Positions 47,342-57,649 of a DNA stretch of 64,000 nucleotides are shown here, in pieces (position 1 is the first letter of the stretch; each line of letters starts with the position of its first letter). Below the pieces are notes generated by a model, which did no database searches, was not told where the DNA came from, and was given only the letters and a program-made list of their open reading frames with translations. Location of the stretch: NCBI RefSeq assembly GCF_014075995.1, contig NZ_CP055153.1, positions 5,394,001 through 5,458,000 on the forward strand. The letters run 5' to 3'. Source of the DNA: Adhaeribacter radiodurans. GTDB lineage: Bacteria > Bacteroidota > Bacteroidia > Cytophagales > Hymenobacteraceae. A program made the translations under genes and the position numbers.

Positions 47342-48235
47342 ATGGCTTCTAATTCTACTACTATTAATGAAGAGCAAAGCGTTGGAACCGCGATAAAAAA
47401 TATTGTTCTTATTATTTGCGGCATTTTAGCCGCAGCATTTGGCCTAAAAGGTTTTTTGCTTTCCAGCCATTTTATTGATGGGGGTGTTACGGGAATCTCC
47501 ATGTTGTTGGCTCAAGTATCGGGCTTTCCGCTGTACGTACTTATTTTATTTATTAATCTACCCTTTATTATTTTGGGTTATCGGCAAATGGGCTGGCGCT
47601 TTTCTTTTAAAAGTGCGATAGCTATTGCTGGTTTAGCGGTTTGTCTGGCTATAATGCCTTTTCCGGATATTACTCCCGACAGACTATTAACGGCTGTGTT
47701 TGGGGGTGTTTTTATTGGCGTCGGAATTGGTTTAGCCATGCGCGGCGGAGCAGTATTAGATGGTACCGAAATAGCAGCTTTAATTGTAAGCAAGAAATAT
47801 CCGCTGTTAAAAGTAAGCGATTTTATCTTGTTATTGAACATCTTTATCTTTTCGGCCGCTGCCTTTTTACTCAGCATCGAATCAGCTTTATACTCTATTT
47901 TAACTTACTTTGCTGCTTCTAAAATGATTGATTTTCTTATTTCGGGTATTGAACAATACACCGGAGTAACCATTGTTTCGGAACAAAGCGAAGAAATCAG
48001 GCAAAGTATTACCGAAAAATTAGGCCGGGGTGTTACTATTTACCAGGGCAAGCGCGGTTATGGCAAACGCGGCGATCGTAGTTTAGGTATTGATATTATT
48101 TTTACTGTTGTAACTCGTTTCGAAATTCCAGACTTGCGTAATGAAGTAAAACGCATCGACCCAAACGCTTTTTTAATCCAGCACAGCATTGATGATACCG
48201 AAGGTGGTATGGTAAAAAAGAAACCTTTGCATTAA
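47342..48235 (+). CDS. YitT-family membrane protein (DUF161/DUF2179)
   Basis: A 297-residue protein with five or six transmembrane helices in the N-terminal 200 residues (YitT/DUF161) and a C-terminal cytosolic DUF2179 domain (about 215-290, GVTIYQGKRGYGKRGDR). The transported substrate is unknown for the family. It follows mlaD by 50 bp on the same strand and may share the transcript, although a link to lipid transport is only positional. Confidence 0.87.
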   Translation: MASNSTTINEEQSVGTAIKNIVLIICGILAAAFGLKGFLLSSHFIDGGVTGISMLLAQVSGFPLYVLILFINLPFIILGYRQMGWRFSFKSAIAIAGLAVCLAIMPFPDITPDRLLTAVFGGVFIGVGIGLAMRGGAVLDGTEIAALIVSKKYPLLKVSDFILLLNIFIFSAAAFLLSIESALYSILTYFAASKMIDFLISGIEQYTGVTIVSEQSEEIRQSITEKLGRGVTIYQGKRGYGKRGDRSLGIDIIFTVVTRFEIPDLRNEVKRIDPNAFLIQHSIDDTEGGMVKKKPLH

Positions 48236-48651
48236 TAACTTGGCTTTCCATTAGCCCTTTACGTACCCACTTCATTTACTCCTATTTATTTTTTTTGCAG
48301 TAGCCTTAATCTTAAAATTGAAATCAAATTTTTGCTCGTTCGTAGCCCTGCTTTTATCCCACTTGCGGAAGAATTTTATTTAGTTTTTCTAAACTATTCA
48401 GGCTTTTTTGCCAGGCTCCGTCACCTAAAGGATCCTCCTCAAATTAAAATAGGTTAGTAAAACTACGCTGTTTTAAAATAGATCTAGGCCGTTTTAAAAG
48501 CAGTTAGCTGTTTAAAACTCAGGAAATAATTTATCTATTTACTTTTAGCTAACTTTTACTTTTTGTACTACCTAATTATAGGCTACAATATAATTTATGA
48601 GCAAATAATCAGTTATATACAGAAAAACTATATTCTGCCTAAATCAACACT
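48236..48651. other. intergenic region before lepB
   Basis: About 415 bp of AT-rich DNA. No gene, hairpin or strong promoter was recognised. Confidence 0.45.
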
Positions 48652-49749
48652 ATGAGAATATTTTTCCGGAACAAAAAATCAAACCATAAACCAGCTCCTA
48701 CTAAAAGTATTATCCGCGAGTGGGGCGATGCGCTCATGTTTGCCGTAGTAGCAGCTACTTTAATTCGTTGGGCAACTTTCGAAGCATACGCTATTCCTTC
48801 TTCATCGATGGAAAAATCTTTATTGACCGGGGATTATTTGTTTGTAAGTAAACTGCATTACGGCTCCCGTACTCCGGCTACTCCTTTGCAAGTGCCCTTA
48901 ACGCACCAGACTCTTTGGGGAACAGAACTACCCTCCTATTCTGATTTAATTACTTTACCATCGTTCCGGTTGCCTGGTTTTTCCGAAATCAAGCGCAACG
49001 ACGCCGTAGTTTTTAACCTTCCCTCCGAAGACCAGCACCCCTTTGACTTAAAAACGCATTACATAAAACGCTGCGTGGGCTTGGCCGGCGATTCTTTTAG
49101 TATTAAAAACGCACAGATATATATTAATAATCAACCTATCTCTAATCCGGAGAAAGAGCAATTCCAGTATTACCTTGTTACCGATATGGCATTAAACGAA
49201 GAGTTTTTCGCTGATCGGGATATAACAGATTACTTCTCGGCTCCAAATGGTTATGCGGTACATACAAGTCCGGCTAAAGCGAAAGAATTAGCTTCATTGG
49301 ATTTTATTAAAGAAGTACGGTTTTTACTTTCTCCTGCCGGCGAAGTAGAAGCCGATGTTTTTCCGCAAGCACCAACTATCTACCAATGGAATAAAGATAA
49401 TTATGGCCCTTTATTCATTCCTAAAAAAGGCACCACTGTTACCATCTCTCCTACTACCCTACCTTTGTATGCCCGCGTTATTACCAAGTACGAGCACAAT
49501 AAAGATGCGGAAGTATCTAACGGAAAACTTTTTATTCAGGGTAAAGAAACAAAGCTATATACCTTTCAGCAAAACTATTATTTCATGATGGGTGATAACC
49601 GGCATAACTCCGAAGACTCGCGTTACTGGGGTTTTGTACCCGAAGACCATGTAGTGGGCAAGGCCGTATTTGTTTGGATGTCAGTAGATCCTAAAGGTGG
49701 TTTAACCGATAAAATCCGCTGGAACCGCATATTTACAACCATAGATTAA
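48652..49749 (+). CDS. lepB: signal peptidase I
   Basis: A 365-residue inner-membrane protease that removes signal peptides from exported proteins. One membrane helix lies at about 26-42. Box B IPSSSM holds the nucleophile S52, and box D YIKRCVGLAGD holds the general base K139. The MGDNRHNSEDSRYWGFV box E is complete. A long insertion between boxes D and E (about 155-300) gives the larger size typical of Bacteroidota. Monocistronic as far as can be seen. Confidence 0.95.
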   Translation: MRIFFRNKKSNHKPAPTKSIIREWGDALMFAVVAATLIRWATFEAYAIPSSSMEKSLLTGDYLFVSKLHYGSRTPATPLQVPLTHQTLWGTELPSYSDLITLPSFRLPGFSEIKRNDAVVFNLPSEDQHPFDLKTHYIKRCVGLAGDSFSIKNAQIYINNQPISNPEKEQFQYYLVTDMALNEEFFADRDITDYFSAPNGYAVHTSPAKAKELASLDFIKEVRFLLSPAGEVEADVFPQAPTIYQWNKDNYGPLFIPKKGTTVTISPTTLPLYARVITKYEHNKDAEVSNGKLFIQGKETKLYTFQQNYYFMMGDNRHNSEDSRYWGFVPEDHVVGKAVFVWMSVDPKGGLTDKIRWNRIFTTID

Positions 49750-49758
49750 AAAATAAAA

Positions 49759-50004
49759 TCATGAATTTAGCTGAGCCTTGCTGATAAATCTAGCTTGAGC
49801 AATAATAGAAGAAATGTAGCAATTCGCTTTAAATTCTGGTTTATAAAAGTTACTAATTACATTCATGTTTTCTGGAGGCGAAACTTCTCCGAAGCTATCG
49901 TCTTCAGAAAACATAATTACAGATTTAGGTAACCGTTTCGCTAGATCAAACCTCAGACAATCAATTTTCTTTTTCCAAATCCAGTAGCCACTTCTTGCTA
50001 CCAC
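49759..50004 (-). CDS. doubtful 81-residue hypothetical protein
   Basis: A minus-strand frame fills most of the gap between lepB and the oxidoreductase. Its product has a basic Trp/Lys-rich start and a mixed hydrophobic end, with no domain. It faces the lepB stop codon closely (9 bp) and has no recognisable promoter, so it may be chance. Confidence 0.25.
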   Translation of the reverse strand: MVARSGYWIWKKKIDCLRFDLAKRLPKSVIMFSEDDSFGEVSPPENMNVISNFYKPEFKANCYISSIIAQARFISKAQLNS

Positions 50005-50093
50005 TCCTATAACTAAATGAAAACTGTTATTTTAGTAGCGCCTTGATTTTTTGAACTTATATTTACAGAACACAAATCTATAGCCACTCGCTT

Positions 50094-51227
50094 ATGAATT
50101 CTGTTAGTGCCTTTTTCGGTTTCCTTCTTGTTTTTCTTTTTTGCCAAAATATAGCTGCTTTAAGCCAGGTAAAATCATCCAAACCCTTGCGAGTTGGAGT
50201 AGCAGGTCTGGTACACGGTCACGTAGGTTGGGTATTTGAAAGTAACAAACGCGGCGATATCGAGATTATTGGCATTGCCGAACCGGATGCCGAATTGGCT
50301 CAACGCTATATTAAAAAATATAATTTACCAGCGAGCTTGATTTATTCTGATTTAAATGTGATGCTTACTAAAACCAAACCCGAAGCGGTTACGGCTTTTA
50401 ATTCCATTTACAATCATTTAGCGGTAGTTCAGGCTTGCGCGCCGCGCGGCATTCACGTGATGGTAGAAAAACCCTTGGCGGTAAGCCTGGATCATGCCCG
50501 CCAGATGGAAGTGCTCGTCCGCAAGCACCCGATTCATTTGCTTACCAATTACGAGACTACCTGGTACGGCAGCAATCACAAAGCTTACGACATTATTCAT
50601 ACCGATAAATCACTTGGTTCTATCCGGAAAATGGTGGTACACGATGGTCACCAAGGACCTAAAGAAATTGGAGTGGGTCCCGAGTTCCTGGCCTGGTTAA
50701 CAGACCCGGTACAAAACGGGGGCGGAGCGCTTATCGACTTTGGCTGCTACGGGGCAAACTTAATTACCTGGCTCATGCAAGGCCAGCGCCCATTATCGGT
50801 TACAGCAGTTACCCAACAACTTAAACCCGAAATTTATCCTAAAGTAGACGATGAAGCTACTATTTTGGTAACGTATCCGGGAGCGCAGGGCATTATTCAA
50901 GCTTCCTGGAACTGGCCGTACAGCCGCAAAGATTTAGAAATTTACGGACAAGCCGGGGCCGTATTTGCCTTAGATAATACGCATATGCAATTGCGCTTAA
51001 AGCCCGATGAACCTGCTAAACCCTATCAGACCGCTTCTTTACAAGCACCCTATAACGATCCGTTCCGGTATTTAACGGCTGTAGTCCGCAACGATATAAA
51101 ACCTAATGATGATTATAATTTATCTTCTTTGGCTAATAATGTAATAGTAGTAGAAATTTTGGATGCTGCGCGCCGTTCAGCACAATCGGGTAAAACTATT
51201 TTACTGGAAAAGGAAAAGACAAAGTAA
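50094..51227 (+). CDS. exported Gfo/Idh/MocA-family oxidoreductase
   Basis: A 377-residue protein with an N-terminal signal peptide (about 1-24) ahead of a Rossmann fold. GVAGLVHGH (35-43) binds the dinucleotide, and E125-K126-P127 is the conserved EKP motif with catalytic Lys. The C-terminal domain is the usual alpha/beta sugar-binding part. Exported family members oxidise or isomerise sugars in the periplasm with a tightly bound NAD(P). Near an SGNH hydrolase and a LacI regulator, which fits carbohydrate metabolism. Substrate unknown. Confidence 0.9.
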   Translation: MNSVSAFFGFLLVFLFCQNIAALSQVKSSKPLRVGVAGLVHGHVGWVFESNKRGDIEIIGIAEPDAELAQRYIKKYNLPASLIYSDLNVMLTKTKPEAVTAFNSIYNHLAVVQACAPRGIHVMVEKPLAVSLDHARQMEVLVRKHPIHLLTNYETTWYGSNHKAYDIIHTDKSLGSIRKMVVHDGHQGPKEIGVGPEFLAWLTDPVQNGGGALIDFGCYGANLITWLMQGQRPLSVTAVTQQLKPEIYPKVDDEATILVTYPGAQGIIQASWNWPYSRKDLEIYGQAGAVFALDNTHMQLRLKPDEPAKPYQTASLQAPYNDPFRYLTAVVRNDIKPNDDYNLSSLANNVIVVEILDAARRSAQSGKTILLEKEKTK

Positions 51228-51418
51228 ACTAAATTTATTGTTCTATATTTTACGGCCTAACTTTCACCAGTATTGTTTTCTAGATGATTTATCAAATTCT
51301 ACGGAGCTATCAAACAGATTCTTTCTCCTAATTAAAACGTAAAATTACTATAAATTTAAAGGCAATATTTTTTAGTAGAAAGAATAAGACGAGCTTGATA
51401 CTGAGTTGTTAGGTTAAA

Positions 51419-51757
51419 TTAAGCTACTTCTTTAAGAGTAAGTTCGCTGGTTAACTGGCGAAGTAATTTACTCCACAAATCCGCAATCTCCTCGAGCCGG
51501 GTTAAATCTAACTTAGGATTAACTAATAACCGGATTTTCCAAAAAGTAGCCATTTCTTCAGCAAACCGGGCTATATCGCCAAAGCTATAGAATGGAGTTA
51601 AGTCTGAATCAGACAAAAATTCTTCAGAAAAAGACTTATTGGTATCAAAGGGGCTTTCACAAGATAATACTAAATAATAGTTACCATTGCACTGGCTGTT
51701 ATTTGTATTATTCTTTTCTACTCTGAGGCTAAAGCTAAAAGTTCTAACTTCGATCAT
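51419..51757 (-). CDS. hypothetical protein
   Basis: A 112-residue soluble protein of unknown family. The first half is beta-rich (EVRTFSFSLRV, YYLVLSCES), the second half helical (FAEEMATFWKIRLL, LEEIADLWSKLLRQL). Composition and codon use look like a real gene. It stands alone between AT-rich spacers. Confidence 0.6.
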   Translation of the reverse strand: MIEVRTFSFSLRVEKNNTNNSQCNGNYYLVLSCESPFDTNKSFSEEFLSDSDLTPFYSFGDIARFAEEMATFWKIRLLVNPKLDLTRLEEIADLWSKLLRQLTSELTLKEVA

Positions 51758-52133
51758 TTTCTTTGTTCTTACTAATTAAATTTGCTATTAATCAAACAAA
51801 TGTAATACCGTTCTAGTTATTTAGCAAAAATAATGCAATTTTAATTAGAAAAATACAAAATATACCTAGTTAAACCTTATTATGCTCGTTCTCTGTAGGA
51901 AATTCCAGCTGTTTATTATCAGCAAAAATAGTCGGCTTTAGAGTTAATAATTTTAATGAACGAATATCATTTTTTCAATAATTACTTTATTTAAACTTAA
52001 CTTTTTAGAAAATTTTGTCTTAAAAAAATTATTTTATACTATTAAATATTAATTATTTTCTATAAAAGCTAGTTAACAACTTACAAATGCAGCAATTTTC
52101 TGACGTAATCTAAAGATAGAAATAAGCAAGCTT
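51758..52133. other. AT-rich intergenic region
   Basis: About 375 bp of very AT-rich sequence upstream of the gene at 51419 and downstream of the SGNH hydrolase. Nothing was recognised. Confidence 0.45.
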
Positions 52134-52799
52134 CTACTTTAATACCGGACGCACCGCTTCTGCCCAAATGCGATAGCCCGCATCCGTCATGTGTAAGCTA
52201 TCAGCGCGATAGAGAGATGGATTAAACTTACCGGATGGTAATAACATTCGGCTGTACACATCCACATAAGTAGCGTGTTTTTGTGCAGCCAGGTATTGTT
52301 GGATGAGCTGATTGGTTTGGGTAATAACTGGGATTAAGTTTTTGCGGGATGGGCTAGGTTTTATTGAAATAAAGGTGATGTTAGTCTTTCGATTATTTTC
52401 TCTGATTTTTTGAAACAAAGATTTAAAATCAGCCATAACCTGTTCGGGAGTCTTACCGGCGGCCAAGTCGTTATCGCCTACGTAAATTACTACTTGCTTC
52501 GGATGATAAGGCAAAATCAAACGATCGGCAAAGTGTACTACTTCAAAAGTCTGAGAACCTCCAAAACCCCGGTTTAAAATCTTTTTACCCGGAAAATCCT
52601 GATTGAGGGTTTTCCAAAGCCGAATAGACGAACTACCAGTAAACACAATAGGTTTGCGCGGAGGCGCACTTAGTTTATCTTGCTGCTCTAAAGTTGAAAT
52701 TTCTTTTTCCCATTTCTGAAAATCCTGCGCTTGCAGAGAGCCAACAAACAATAATAAGCTAATAAACAAAGACAGAATTAAACTTTTCAGGCGGTACAT
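52134..52799 (-). CDS. secreted SGNH/GDSL-type hydrolase
   Basis: A 221-residue protein with a signal peptide (1-24). The SGNH blocks are present: catalytic S56 in GSSSIR (block I), G80 in GFGGSQTF (block II), N110 in VGDNDL (block III) and D200/H203 in DSLHMTD (block V). Such enzymes deacetylate or de-esterify carbohydrates in the periplasm. It lies 26 bp after a LacI-type regulator and is probably co-transcribed with it. Confidence 0.9.
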   Translation of the reverse strand: MYRLKSLILSLFISLLLFVGSLQAQDFQKWEKEISTLEQQDKLSAPPRKPIVFTGSSSIRLWKTLNQDFPGKKILNRGFGGSQTFEVVHFADRLILPYHPKQVVIYVGDNDLAAGKTPEQVMADFKSLFQKIRENNRKTNITFISIKPSPSRKNLIPVITQTNQLIQQYLAAQKHATYVDVYSRMLLPSGKFNPSLYRADSLHMTDAGYRIWAEAVRPVLK

Positions 52800-52825
52800 A
52801 AGCGTAGTGATTCTTTAAACAATTC

Positions 52826-53863
52826 CTATTTTATCAGGCTTCTATCTGAAGATTTATTTACTAATAATTTAGTTTCTAATACAATAGTTTGCGGAGTAAA
52901 ATCCTCCGGGTCTGCTTCTATTTGCTCTAAAAACAAACGGGCGGCTGCTCTTCCCATGTCTACGGGATACTGCATAACGGTAGTTAACGCCGGATCTAAA
53001 ATAGATGAAGTAGCTTCGTTCCCAAAACCCACCAAAGCAATATCCTGCGGAATACGTAATCCGGCGGCTTTTATTGCCAGCATCGCCCCAATAGCTACCC
53101 GGTCGCTAATAGCAAAAATTCCATCGGGCGGGTTTTCTGATTGAATCCAATGGTTAGTAGCATCTATGGATTTCTGCCGGTCAAAATCTACGTGCTTCAC
53201 TAAGGTTTCCTCCACCGGAATATTATTCTGGCGCAAGGCGTCGAGGTAGCCATTTTTGCGGTTAGCGGTAATCTGTAGTTTTTCTGGCCCAGCTAGGTGA
53301 GCAATCCGTTTACAACCAACGGCTATTAAATGATTAACAGCAGCTAGGGCTCCCTGATAATCATCTACAATTACTTTTGAGGCTTCAATATCATCGCATA
53401 CCCGGTCGAATAAAATTAAAGGAATTCCTTTTTTCTGGAGCATTTTAAAATGTTCGGTACTAACCGTACTCCCAGACACCGACACAATTAATCCCGCTAC
53501 CCGGCTCGATAGCAAAGCCTGAATATTATTTATTTCTGTTTGTTCTGACTCGTTCGACTGACAAATCATTACGTTAAAACCAGCCGCCGAAGCAACTTCC
53601 TGAATGCCACTTATAGCCGAAGCAAAAAACTGGACAGCTATATCCGGAATAATAACCCCTAAAATATTAGTACGACTTTTTACTAAACTTAAAGCAATAG
53701 AATTAGGCTGGTAATCTAACTCGGCGGCTAAATCCAATACAGCTTTTTTTGTATCCGCATTAATATCCGGCGAACCCCGTAAAGCCCTAGAAACTGTAGA
53801 AACCGATATATTTAACTGCTGCGCAATATCTTTAATGGTAACCGGTCTGTTTTTCATACACAA
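52826..53863 (-). CDS. LacI-family transcriptional regulator
   Basis: A 345-residue regulator. The N-terminal helix-turn-helix (8-55, TIKDIAQQLNISVSTVSRAL) is followed by the hinge (PNSIALSLVKSRTNILGVIIP) and a periplasmic-binding-protein-like sensor. It should repress or activate sugar genes in response to a sugar or sugar phosphate. The likely target is its own operon with the SGNH hydrolase and possibly the oxidoreductase at 50094. The operator was not identified. Confidence 0.92.
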   Translation of the reverse strand: MCMKNRPVTIKDIAQQLNISVSTVSRALRGSPDINADTKKAVLDLAAELDYQPNSIALSLVKSRTNILGVIIPDIAVQFFASAISGIQEVASAAGFNVMICQSNESEQTEINNIQALLSSRVAGLIVSVSGSTVSTEHFKMLQKKGIPLILFDRVCDDIEASKVIVDDYQGALAAVNHLIAVGCKRIAHLAGPEKLQITANRKNGYLDALRQNNIPVEETLVKHVDFDRQKSIDATNHWIQSENPPDGIFAISDRVAIGAMLAIKAAGLRIPQDIALVGFGNEATSSILDPALTTVMQYPVDMGRAAARLFLEQIEADPEDFTPQTIVLETKLLVNKSSDRSLIK

Positions 53864-53969
53864 TGAGCTTTATCCTGAGGTCGGAAACCCAAGATTCAAT
53901 TCTCACAAAAATGAACAAAATTTCGTATAAAAAACAACCTAACCCGTGATAATAACTATACTAATAAAA

Positions 53970-55651
53970 TTAAGATTTTATATACCTGGGTGGAGTACCT
54001 GCGAGAAAATAACAGCGATATTCTTCGGGATGATTACTATCGGGTAGGGGAATACGTTCCAACATACAAGCGGTGGCAGCGGGTAAGTCACTTATTCGCA
54101 TTACCATTAAGCCATCCAGCGCATTCGAGAATTTAGGATCAATATTAAAGCCAATAATACGGGCATTTTGCTTCAGGTATTGCTTTAGTAAAATAGGTAT
54201 TCCTATGTGCTTCGGTTCTATTTCGGCAATTAAATCGTCGAGAGAATGTAAGTTTTGTACATTTTTTTGCAGCAAGGTTTCCGGATAATGGTTTGCTAAT
54301 CGGTACCTAAACTTCTTTCGGGGCTTGATATACTGCGCTAACTCGGCATCAAAAAAATACTGGGTAATAAAATTAACCATTAGAGCTTTAGATACCTGGG
54401 AGAAATAATTGCTTATACTTACCGGCCCTAAAATATACTGATAGCTCAATTTACCGGCTAAATAAGTAGAAAAGCCTTTTTTACCAAATTTCCGGTAAAT
54501 TTCTTTTCCTTTTCTTAACCTGTAGGCTCCCACAATCAGGTGGTTCTGGTGGTCGTATAAAAACAGATGATAGTAATGAGCATCATATTGATCCAGATCG
54601 GTTGCCTGGTTGGTGCCCTCGCCCACTTGCCGGAAAGTAAGTTCACGCAAACGCCCAATTTCCCGAATAACACAAGGCATTTCTGCTTGACGAGCCATAT
54701 AAACCGCGTATTGATGATGGGAGAACAAATGGCTGGCGGGTTTTAAATTTTTAATATCGTTTAAAATGGACTCATTATCTGTTTCTGGCAGCAATGGCTT
54801 AGGCGCAGAGACGTATTTAAACACCGTAGGCACAGCTGGCCGGAAAAAAGAAGATCCAAGGGCATATGTTTTAGCGCGGAGGTAAGCCAATAAATCTGGA
54901 TTAGACAAACCATGTAAGCTAGTATAAGATATTGGCTTACCAATTCGGATTTTAATACAAACGCCTTGCTTGTTAAATAATTCGGCGGGTAAACGGGCCG
55001 TGCGTAACAAAGGATGAACCAAGCCTAATAAATTAAACGAGAAGCTGTTACTTCCGGTAAAATAAACGGGTAATACAGGTACTTTCGCTTTACTAATAAG
55101 CCGACCAACGGCAGGTTGCCAGGTCGGATCACTCACGTTATACTCTTCCACAGCTTGTAAGCTCGACACTTCTCCGCCCGGAAAAATACCCAATGGACCA
55201 TCGTTATGAATGAGATCTAAGGCATTGCGTAAACCTGGCACATTAAACAGATCGTGGGTTTTAAAAGGATTTACCGGTATAAAATAATCTTCGATATTCG
55301 TTATTTTTTGTAATAGTTTATTCGCCAGAATTTTGAAATCGGGCCGTACGCTAGCCAGATTTTTAGTAAGATAAGGCCATCAATACCACCGTACGGATGA
55401 TTGGCAATAGCGATAAAGGCTCCGTGTACCGGTATATTTTGCAGCTCTTTCGCGTCTACTTCAAACTGAATACCTAGTTGCTCTAACACAACATCAATAA
55501 AATCTAAGCCATTTAAATGTTGGGTGGCCGCGTAAACAGCGTTAAGCTGATGCAATTTAAGTAGTCGCATAAGCACAGGAGCTAAAAACCGGGTATTGGT
55601 TTTATCTAATTTTGTTGCCGAAGCAAAATCATTTGCTGAAGTAATATCCAT
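53970..55651 (-). pseudogene. olsF: frameshifted bifunctional acyltransferase, OlsF-like
   Basis: Two frames, 55651-55301 (116 aa) and 55241-53970 (423 aa), belong to one gene of about 560 codons. The N-terminal part has the PlsC-type motif NHPYGGIDGL, and the second part continues it (GIFPGGEVSS) and ends in an OlsB/hemolysin-type N-acyltransferase domain (DLDQYDAHYYHL). This is the arrangement of bifunctional ornithine-lipid synthase OlsF. Reading the DNA in the other frame between them restores conserved protein (LASVRPDFKILANKLL), so one base is missing near 55359-55364 at an A/T run. As written the enzyme would be inactive; a sequencing error is possible. Confidence 0.8.
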
Positions 55652-55871
55652 AGTAAAGTAGATAGTAGCCGCAACCTTTTATTCTAAATTAATCTTGGCA
55701 ATTTTGACACAAACCGACTTCAGCAAATATGGATTAGGGATATTACTTTTATATTATGCAGATATTATAAAATAGTTAATACTACTATTTTTGATGCTTT
55801 TACAAGAAAAACGAGAGGAAGTATTTAGAGGTCTAACTTTGCTATTTAATTTACTAAATGGCTATAAAAAT

Positions 55872-55896
55872 AAAAGGAGCATTTTCTGCTCCTTTT
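55872..55896 (-). terminator. terminator of the mini T9SS-domain gene
   Basis: AAAAGGAGCA (55872-55881) pairs with TGCTCCTTTT (55887-55896) around a 5-nt loop, with A/T tracts. Confidence 0.75.
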
Positions 55897-55930
55897 GTAC
55901 TACTTTAAAAGTGATAAAATACTTTAAGTT

Positions 55931-56311
55931 TTAATTAATTATAACTTTTCTAATTTCGCTGTATTCGTCAGCTTCCAGTTTTACGTAATACAAACCACTC
56001 GCGAATTTACTTAAATCTAATACCTTAGTAGTTTTATCTTCTGTTTCGTAAAAGTTTTCGTGGAGTACTACATTACCAATTACATTTAACACCCGAAGTT
56101 CGGTCCGATGGCCTTTAAAACCGGAAAGTTCTAAAAAAACTTTACCGGTACTAGGATTAGGAAAAATTGTTATTCCCTTATCTGATTCTTTATTTGCTGG
56201 TGCTGGAGCCGCAACCTGTAATTTTGCCGGCTCTGAATCCGGTGCTTTAACTTGAGCACCAATATTCAGGCAGAGCAACCAGGCACCAAACAAAAGTATA
56301 ATTTTTTTCAT
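55931..56311 (-). CDS. mini-protein consisting of a signal peptide and a T9SS type A sorting domain
   Basis: This 126-residue protein has a signal peptide (1-19, ending IGAQ), a short Ala/Pro/Glu linker (20-46) and then directly a type A sorting domain (ITIFPNPSTGKVFLE to the C-terminal EIRKVIIN, about 47-126). There is no cargo domain. Its role is unclear: it may be a surface-attached peptide, a remnant, or a competitor for the sorting machinery. Single gene with its own terminator. Confidence 0.88.
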   Translation of the reverse strand: MKKIILLFGAWLLCLNIGAQVKAPDSEPAKLQVAAPAPANKESDKGITIFPNPSTGKVFLELSGFKGHRTELRVLNVIGNVVLHENFYETEDKTTKVLDLSKFASGLYYVKLEADEYSEIRKVIIN

Positions 56312-56470
56312 ATATTCTATTTATCAAAATCAAGTTGCATGAATATGTCTACTTTGTGAAGTAACGCATTGTAAATAAATTAGTTTTTGTATTTTAGCTA
56401 GTATTACTTGCTCAAAATCTAAAAACAAACTTGTCCTTCAAAAAGTCAGGTTAAATTACAATCAAGTACT

Positions 56471-57586
56471 TTGAAAAATATAATTATTATTGGCGGCGGC
56501 CTTGCCGGATTAATTACCAGTCTGCAATTACAACGTACCGGCGCCCACATAACTTTAATTGAACGGAAACAATATCCGTTTCACCGGGTTTGCGGCGAGT
56601 ATATTTCTAACGAAGTAAAACCATTTTTAAAGAAACTTGAGGTTGATTTAGATGCGCTACAACCGGCTACAATTAATCAATTTTTACTAAGCTCACCGGC
56701 TGGTAAAACGCTTAGAGCTCCGCTCGATTTAGGCGGGTTTGGCATAAGCCGGTATTCTCTGGATAATTACTTATTTCAACTGGCCCAAAAACGGGGAGTG
56801 GAGTTTATTTTAAACACCAGTGTTTCAGATGTAAAATTTAACGATGATCAGTTTTCAGTGTTATTAACCGATAATCGTAAAATTACTGCTGATTTAGTAA
56901 TTGGCGCTTACGGTAAGCGGGCAAATCTCGACCGGAACTTACAGCGAACCTTTTTTCAGAAGCGTTCGCCTTACTTAGCCGTTAAATACCATATCCGTAC
57001 CGATTTTCCGCGCAATTTAATTGCGTTGCATAACTTTAATGATGGCTACGCCGGAATTTCGGCCATTGAAAACGATAAATATTGTTTTTGCTACCTGACA
57101 ACCCGCTCTAACCTGAAAAAGCACGGCACTATTGCCCAAATGGAAAAAATTGTGTTGCAGCAAAACCCTTACTTAAAGCACATATTTAACGAAAGCGATT
57201 TTTTGTACGAACAACCCGAAGTAATTAACGAAATTTCTTTTGCCCCGAAGAGTTGCCTTGAAAATCATATTTTAATGTGCGGCGATGCAGCCGGCCTGAT
57301 TACGCCCTTATGTGGCAATGGTATGGCTATGGCTATTCACGGAGCAAAAATTATCAGCGATCGGGTTACGCATTACCTGCAAGGCCACTACTCCCGTTTA
57401 CAATTAGAACAAGCCTATAGCCAACAATGGAAAAAGCAATTTAATAGCCGGTTGCAGGTGGGCCGGTTAATTCAAGGTTTGTTTGGTAGACCTATTTTAT
57501 CTGAAGCAACGGTAACCTTATTAAAGCAAATGCCCCAGGCTGTACATTTTTTAATGAAAAACACGCACGGAAAAGCTTTTGAGTAA
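56471..57586 (+). CDS. FAD-dependent oxidoreductase of the type III PKS operon
   Basis: A 371-residue flavoprotein of the geranylgeranyl-reductase / aromatic-hydroxylase superfamily. The N-terminal GGGLAGL motif (8-14 region) binds FAD, and CGDAAGLITPLCGNGMAMAIHG is the second FAD motif. The start is a TTG at 56471 directly before KNIIIIGGGLAG; no better upstream start is seen. It leads a three-gene operon with a type III polyketide synthase (63 bp) and a methyltransferase. It probably hydroxylates or reduces the polyketide product. Confidence 0.9.
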   Translation: MKNIIIIGGGLAGLITSLQLQRTGAHITLIERKQYPFHRVCGEYISNEVKPFLKKLEVDLDALQPATINQFLLSSPAGKTLRAPLDLGGFGISRYSLDNYLFQLAQKRGVEFILNTSVSDVKFNDDQFSVLLTDNRKITADLVIGAYGKRANLDRNLQRTFFQKRSPYLAVKYHIRTDFPRNLIALHNFNDGYAGISAIENDKYCFCYLTTRSNLKKHGTIAQMEKIVLQQNPYLKHIFNESDFLYEQPEVINEISFAPKSCLENHILMCGDAAGLITPLCGNGMAMAIHGAKIISDRVTHYLQGHYSRLQLEQAYSQQWKKQFNSRLQVGRLIQGLFGRPILSEATVTLLKQMPQAVHFLMKNTHGKAFE

Positions 57587-57649
57587 ATATTTATATCTGG
57601 CGAAATAAGTAATAAAACAATTTCCCATTTTTTTGCTTATACTACCACG

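Noticed and set aside
49759-50004. idea that the frame between lepB and the oxidoreductase is an lepB-linked gene
   Set aside because: It runs opposite to lepB with no domain or promoter; kept only as a low-confidence feature.
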